Assembly (NCBI GenBank): GCA_033283175.1
Contig: JAWMQM010000001.1
Location: 992,001 to 1,056,000, forward strand
Reading direction: 5' to 3'
Length of the DNA stretch: 64,000 nt
DNA from: Pseudomaricurvus sp033283175
GTDB lineage: Bacteria; Pseudomonadota; Gammaproteobacteria; Pseudomonadales; Cellvibrionaceae
Shown: positions 59,647 through 64,000 of the stretch, in pieces
Layout of the letters: every line of letters begins with the position of its first letter
Numbering within the stretch: position 1 is the stretch's first letter
Position numbers and translations under genes: made by a program
The notes under the pieces: generated by a model
Told to the model about the DNA's origin: nothing
The model's input: only the letters and a program-made list of their open reading frames with translations
Database searches by the model: none

Positions 59647-61023
59647 ATGTCCTCCGCTGCAACTGCACCGGTCATTGCGACCCCTGCTGTACCTTACCCG
59701 CCTGCCGGCATCGCCTGGTATGCCACTTTTCTGCTGGCACTGCTCTATTGGCTATCGATCCTGGATCGCTTCATTATTTCACTGCTGGTAGGACCGATTA
59801 AACAGGACCTGGGGCTGACTGACGTACAATTCGGCCTGCTGCATGGCCTCGCCTTTGCGCTGACCTATTCCCTGTTTGGATTGATAGCCGGATCACTGGC
59901 CGACCGCTTCAGCCGCCGCAAGATTATCTGCCTCAGCGTCGCCATCTGGTCGGTGGCCACCGCCGCCTGCGGTCTGGCGCAGAACTTCTGGCAGCTGCTG
60001 GTGGCGCGTATCGGCGTCGGCTCCGGCGAGTCCGGTCTCAACCCCAGCGCCACCTCCATGATCACTGACCTCTTCCCCCGCGATCGCCTCACCACTGCCA
60101 TGGCGGTGTACACCATCGGTGCCACCCTCGGCTCCGGCATGGCCTACCTGTTCGGCGGACTGATTGTGGATCTGGTGGCCAGCTTTGGTACCGTGTCGTT
60201 GCCAATTATTGGCGAGCTTTACGCCTGGCAGACCGTCTTTTTTATTATCGGCGTGCCAGGGGTGCTACTGGCTTTTGTCATCTTTACCATCCCCGAACCG
60301 GAACGCCGCGACCGCCTCAGCGAGCAACAGCATACCGGCTTCTGGCGCGACATCTTCAACTCTTACGGCGGCCTGTTCCGCTACATGAAACCGCGCTGGA
60401 AATTTTTCACCTGCCACTACCTGGGCTTCTCCCTCTCCACCATCGTGCTCTCTGGCGCCGCCATCTGGTACCCGGCACACATGAGCCGCAAGTTTGGCTG
60501 GAGCCCCAGTGAGATAGGCATGGGGCTGGGTGTGGCACTGATGATCGGCGGCATCAGTGGCAAACTGATCGGTGGCTACTTTATTGACCGCATGTACCGC
60601 CGCGGCTATCGCGACGCACAGCTGCGCTGGTATATCGCCTGCCTGTTGATTGGCGCACCGGTGGGCGTATTCGCCGCAATCACCGACAACCAGTACAGCT
60701 TTCTGATAGGCATCGGTGTGTTCACCGCCCTGCTGGCTCCCATGCCCGCCTGCTCCGGCGCGGCATTGAACCTGGTCACGCCCAATGAGTTGCGCGGAAT
60801 TGGCATTGCCCTGTTTGCAGCGGTGTTTGGCTTGATTGGCAGTGGCACCGGACCGGTAGCCATCGCTGCCATTGCCGAGCATGTGTTTGGCAACTCACCG
60901 GCCAGCCTGGGCTATGGATTGGCAACGGCCATGGCTGTGTGCTGTCCGCTGGCAGCGCTGGTGCTGACGCTGGGCCTGAAACCCATGCGGGAGGCGGCGC
61001 GGGAGTTTGAGCAATACAGCTAG
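59647..61023 (+). CDS. Major facilitator superfamily transporter
   Basis: A 458-residue, 12-helix MFS protein. DRFIISLLVGPIKQDLGL, FALTYSLFGLIAGSLADRF and SRRKIICLSVAIWS around the loop 2-3 motif place it in the spinster-like branch common beside TonB receptors and CoA-pathway genes in aerobic degraders. Exports or imports an organic acid or hydrophobic compound; substrate unknown. It converges on the TonB receptor gene. Confidence 0.92.
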   Translation: MSSAATAPVIATPAVPYPPAGIAWYATFLLALLYWLSILDRFIISLLVGPIKQDLGLTDVQFGLLHGLAFALTYSLFGLIAGSLADRFSRRKIICLSVAIWSVATAACGLAQNFWQLLVARIGVGSGESGLNPSATSMITDLFPRDRLTTAMAVYTIGATLGSGMAYLFGGLIVDLVASFGTVSLPIIGELYAWQTVFFIIGVPGVLLAFVIFTIPEPERRDRLSEQQHTGFWRDIFNSYGGLFRYMKPRWKFFTCHYLGFSLSTIVLSGAAIWYPAHMSRKFGWSPSEIGMGLGVALMIGGISGKLIGGYFIDRMYRRGYRDAQLRWYIACLLIGAPVGVFAAITDNQYSFLIGIGVFTALLAPMPACSGAALNLVTPNELRGIGIALFAAVFGLIGSGTGPVAIAAIAEHVFGNSPASLGYGLATAMAVCCPLAALVLTLGLKPMREAAREFEQYS

Positions 61024-61076
61024 CAACCCCGCACTGTTAACTGCAACTGGAATGGTGCCCACACAAAAGCGGGCAT

Positions 61077-61111
61077 AAAAAAACGGGAGGCCGAAGCCTC
61101 CCGTTTTTTAT
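61077..61111. terminator. Bidirectional terminator between MFS and TonB receptor genes
   Basis: AAAAAAACGGGAGGC and GCCTCCCGTTTTTTA form a long stem with A and T runs on its two sides, so it works for both convergent genes. Confidence 0.92.
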
Positions 61112-61123
61112 ACTGAGATCAGG

Positions 61124-61154
61124 ATTGTCCGGTCGGCAGAACCAGCCGGACAAT
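61124..61154 (-). repeat. Hairpin after the TonB receptor gene
   Basis: ATTGTCCGG and CCGGACAAT flank a 13-base loop just beyond the minus-strand stop at 61163. It may add a second, weaker termination or mRNA-stability structure. Confidence 0.5.
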
Positions 61155-61162
61155 CCATCAAC

Positions 61163-63547
61163 TCAGAAGCTGTAGCGTACGGATGCACCCACAGTGCGAG
61201 GAGCACCGTAGAAGTAGCCGGCGTAACCGAAAGCATCGATCACGTTCAGACCACCCAGCACGTACTCTTCGTCGGTCAGGTTGTTCACGTAAGCGGCGAA
61301 GTCAACTTCGGAGCCCATCACGTTGCGCCAGTCGTAACGCAGGTTCCAGACGGTGTAGTCGTCGAGCTCTGCGGAGTCCTGGATCACTTTCAGGTCTGCA
61401 GCGTCGACGGCATACAGGTCAGCCTGCTCGTAGCGGGACATGCTGTTCATGGTGTCCTGCCAGTAGGCACTGACCATCACAGACATTTCACCCAGGCTGA
61501 AATCAACTGGCAGGGTGTAGGTGGCAGAGGTCGTCAGGGAGTTCTCCGGAATGTAGACAAAGTCATTGTTGGACGTGTCTACCAGATTACCGCCAATGGG
61601 ATCTTCACGCTCATCGAAGCCGGCATCAACGTAGGAGTAAGCCACGTTCAGGGTCAGGCTGTCGGTTGGCACCACGGTCACATCCAGCTCAAAGCCGGTA
61701 ATGGCGGCTTTCGCTGCGTTTTCGGTACGGGTTGCCGGAGTACCGCCCGCATCGTAGGCCACAGTGTGGTGAATATCTTCGTAGGCCTGGTGATACAGGG
61801 CAGCACTGGTACGTACGGAGGCCCAGTCAAATTCCCAGTCCGCCTTGTGACCCAGCTCGTAGGTGGTTACGGTTTCTTCATCGAAGGGCTCGAAGTCACC
61901 AGGGACCTGACCGGCACGGGTGTTAAAGCCACCGGCACGGTAACCGGTAGAAACACTGGCGTACATCAGCACACCGTCTTCCGGGGTGTAGTTGGCAGAG
62001 ATCCGCCAGGTGGGTGAAGAGTAGGACTCATCGTTGGCGCGGGTACAATCGGGGGCTGCAGCACTGCCATCCGGCGTTGTCAGGGTGCAGTTGGTGCGAT
62101 CCAGATCATCCCACTTCTGCAGGGTCAGCTCGCGCTTGTCCCAGCTCTGGCGTACACCGGCGGTCAAGGACCACTCGTCGGTAAAGGTGTAGGTACCTTC
62201 GAAGAACAAACCGTAGGAGGTATTTACCGCATCACTGATACCAGAGTCATAGCGAGGGAAAGTACCAAAGGGAGTAACAGCACTCAGCTGCTGTACGTTG
62301 TAGTTGTGAGTGGCATCCATTTCGGACCAGTAAACGCCGGTGATCCACTCCAGGCTGTCATCGAAAGCGGTACCCAGCAGCTGCAACTCGTTGCTGTAGA
62401 ACTCGGAGTTAACGGAGGTGTGTACTGGGTCCGTAACTACACCACCAATTACACAGGGAGTGCCGCCGAAACAGACCGCGGTACCGTCCGCATCAGTTGC
62501 GGTTTCAAAGCCGAGCTTGCGGTAACCAAAGACGTTTTTCACCGACAGGTTATCGCTCAACTCAAACTCGGTGGTGTTGGACGCGAAGGTGTTCTTGATG
62601 TATTCCTCAGCGTTAACGTCGGTCTGCACTTTCCATGGATCGTTCTGCTTGACGCTATCCTGTACAGCAGAAGCAAATGCAGGGTTCAGGCCAGCAGCAG
62701 TACCGCGCGCTGCTTTCATATTAATGACCATCGGAGTGATGTCATTTTCATCCTGGGAAACAACCAGCAGGTTGCTCAGGGCATCGCCTTCGTAGTTCAG
62801 GCTGACGCGCACACCCTGGGAGTGCTCATCACCGAAATCCTTACCGTGCAGTTGGTTGTCAGCGGTGTTTTCCTGGTAACCCTCACGATCTTTCTTGTGC
62901 GCGGCAATACGCATGGAGAAAGTTTCGCTCAGAGGCAGGTCAACAGCGGCTTTGGTGCCGATCAGGTCGTAGCTACCGGCTTCAACTTCAACATAGCCGC
63001 CAAACTCGTCACCTGGGCGCTTTGGCGTCATCAGGATCGCACCACCGGTGGAGTTACGGCCAAACAGGGTACCCTGCGGACCTTTCAGTACCTGTACGCC
63101 CTGCAGGTCGTACATACCCAGGTTGGCACCCTGGTTAGGCGACATAACCACTTCGTTGAAGTACATGGGTACCGCAGGGTCCTGGTTAAACGCGGTTTCA
63201 GCAGGACGCTGACCACGCAGGGAAACCAGGGGCTCGTTGGCGGAAGAACCGGCCATGGAGATTCGCAGGGAAGGAACCTTGGTGCCCAGGTCGGTAATCT
63301 CGCTGACGTTCTGGGTACGCAGGAAATCTTCGCCCATGGCCGTTACAGCAACCGGCACTTCCTGCAGGTTCTCTTCACGACGACGTGCGGTTACCACAAC
63401 CTCTTCCAGTGAACGCATTTGTTCCTGGGCGGAGGCAGCAGGTATGTAGCTGGCAGAAGCGATGGCGATGGCCAGGCTTGCCATCGGCAGGCTGGCATTG
63501 GCGGTACGGGTCAACCACTCAGGGGACTGAGATACGATCTTTCTCAT
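61163..63547 (-). CDS. TonB-dependent outer-membrane receptor
   Basis: A 794-residue receptor from ATG 63547. Signal peptide about 1-41 (YIPAASAQ); TonB box region LEEVVVTARRREENLQEVP (about 47-65); plug domain about 60-180; 22-strand barrel ending in VGASVRYSF with terminal Phe. There is no N-terminal STN signalling domain. It imports a large or scarce substrate across the outer membrane. Convergent with the MFS gene; a weak fourth copy of the shared operator motif lies upstream at 63743. Confidence 0.95.
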   Translation of the reverse strand: MRKIVSQSPEWLTRTANASLPMASLAIAIASASYIPAASAQEQMRSLEEVVVTARRREENLQEVPVAVTAMGEDFLRTQNVSEITDLGTKVPSLRISMAGSSANEPLVSLRGQRPAETAFNQDPAVPMYFNEVVMSPNQGANLGMYDLQGVQVLKGPQGTLFGRNSTGGAILMTPKRPGDEFGGYVEVEAGSYDLIGTKAAVDLPLSETFSMRIAAHKKDREGYQENTADNQLHGKDFGDEHSQGVRVSLNYEGDALSNLLVVSQDENDITPMVINMKAARGTAAGLNPAFASAVQDSVKQNDPWKVQTDVNAEEYIKNTFASNTTEFELSDNLSVKNVFGYRKLGFETATDADGTAVCFGGTPCVIGGVVTDPVHTSVNSEFYSNELQLLGTAFDDSLEWITGVYWSEMDATHNYNVQQLSAVTPFGTFPRYDSGISDAVNTSYGLFFEGTYTFTDEWSLTAGVRQSWDKRELTLQKWDDLDRTNCTLTTPDGSAAAPDCTRANDESYSSPTWRISANYTPEDGVLMYASVSTGYRAGGFNTRAGQVPGDFEPFDEETVTTYELGHKADWEFDWASVRTSAALYHQAYEDIHHTVAYDAGGTPATRTENAAKAAITGFELDVTVVPTDSLTLNVAYSYVDAGFDEREDPIGGNLVDTSNNDFVYIPENSLTTSATYTLPVDFSLGEMSVMVSAYWQDTMNSMSRYEQADLYAVDAADLKVIQDSAELDDYTVWNLRYDWRNVMGSEVDFAAYVNNLTDEEYVLGGLNVIDAFGYAGYFYGAPRTVGASVRYSF

Positions 63548-64000
63548 GGTGAGTTTCTCTCCAGTGTGCAGATTTTGCGTTGTATTCCGGGAAGCAACAT
63601 CAACCCCCCTGGAGGGCGGTAGAGCTCTGTGCTGTAGGGACTGCAATCTGCGCTGCCTTCTGTTCCGGTGACACCTGACACCGGTTCCCATCCAGACTTC
63701 TCGGAGATTTCTCTTGTCCGGCGACACGGCTTGTTTATTAGGATTTTTAACAAGACTGTCGTCGTTTATTTCGAATGCTAATATAGTTATCGGGCGCCAG
63801 AGTACTCAATCGCAATCCCGACTGCAAGAGAAGAGGCATAAATTTCAGGAAAAGTCCGGACAAATCAGGGCTACCAGTAGCAACTCTCAGGAATGAGGCA
63901 ACAAACCGGCGGAAGGACCGGAAAACGCCGCCCATAAGGGAGGAAGGGGGTAAAAACAGGGTTGTGCAGGGAGGGTAAAAAAAGAGCGGTACCACTGCCC
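63548..64000. other. Upstream region of the TonB receptor, no further gene
   Basis: About 450 bases with the promoter region and operator-like copy 4. Short open frames on both strands lack ribosome sites or recognisable domains. No gene is supported to the window end. Confidence 0.6.
63743..63769. promoter_or_regulatory. Operator-like motif, weaker copy 4, upstream of the TonB receptor
   Basis: On the minus strand ATAAACGACGACAGTCTTG followed by TTAAAAAT. The core ACGACAGTNTTGT matches the copy at 58716 at 12 of 13 positions, while the outer left arm differs. It lies about 196 bases before the receptor start. Confidence 0.4.

Noticed and set aside
63747..63995. 82-codon minus-strand frame at the window end
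   Set aside because: No ribosome site; composition matches the surrounding promoter region rather than a gene.

Overview
The window looks like chromosomal DNA of a GC-rich, probably marine gammaproteobacterium, Cellvibrionales/Halieaceae-like. This is an inference from the gene content: a large TonB-dependent receptor, several CoA-dependent degradation enzymes, PQQ dehydrogenases, an xanthine-oxidase-type molybdoenzyme, an RlmA-type rRNA methyltransferase and a sedentary-type integron. I could not run a taxonomic search. No rRNA, tRNA, CRISPR array or intact insertion sequence was recognised.

Layout. 0.2-6.5 kb: periplasmic rhodanese; a divergent short-chain dehydrogenase and CoA-transferase / small protein / acyl-CoA ligase operon; malonyl-CoA decarboxylase. 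6.6-16.5 kb: a complete integron with a minus-strand tyrosine integrase, an attI region and 15 gene cassettes, all on the plus strand. Fourteen attC sites are complete and the last is truncated. The cassettes are visibly AT-richer than their surroundings, mostly encode small membrane or secreted proteins of unknown function, and carry no resistance gene that I recognise. 16.5-27.3 kb: membrane and secreted unknowns, a DUF1326/DUF2182/cytochrome P460 set, an S9 peptidase, SDR and VOC enzymes, and a MoxR/VWA pair. 27.4-34.8 kb: a PLD lipoprotein, a GFA protein, a glycerol module (FGGY kinase, FAD G3P dehydrogenase, glycerophosphodiesterase) and an EamA transporter whose 3' end is duplicated beside a palindromic repeat.

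34.9-44.5 kb is the most coherent accessory metabolic block. A tightly coupled minus-strand operon runs CoxG-like, FAD subunit, 2Fe-2S subunit, molybdopterin subunit, a small secreted protein and a PQQ quinohemoprotein lipoprotein. A second PQQ dehydrogenase diverges from it. The molybdopterin subunit carries an extra C-terminal domain of about 95 residues, and the same domain recurs as the small secreted protein. 45-51 kb: GST, rlmA, a DMSO-reductase-family molybdoenzyme and a TauE/SafE transporter. 51-64 kb: YfaZ-like porin, arylsulfatase with a divergent LysR regulator, a lipoyl-less E2 acyltransferase, two TetR regulators, thiolase, MFS transporter and TonB receptor.

A shared operator-like motif of about 27 bp lies upstream of the CoA-transferase/SDR pair (1675), one TetR gene (57200), the thiolase (58716) and, more weakly, the TonB receptor (63743). 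This suggests one TetR-controlled uptake and CoA-ester degradation regulon spread across the window. The main candidates for undescribed biology are the fused/free domain in the molybdoenzyme operon, the integron cassettes (a two-gene cassette, an MddA-like methyltransferase cassette and upstream-ORF-coupled starts) and this regulon.
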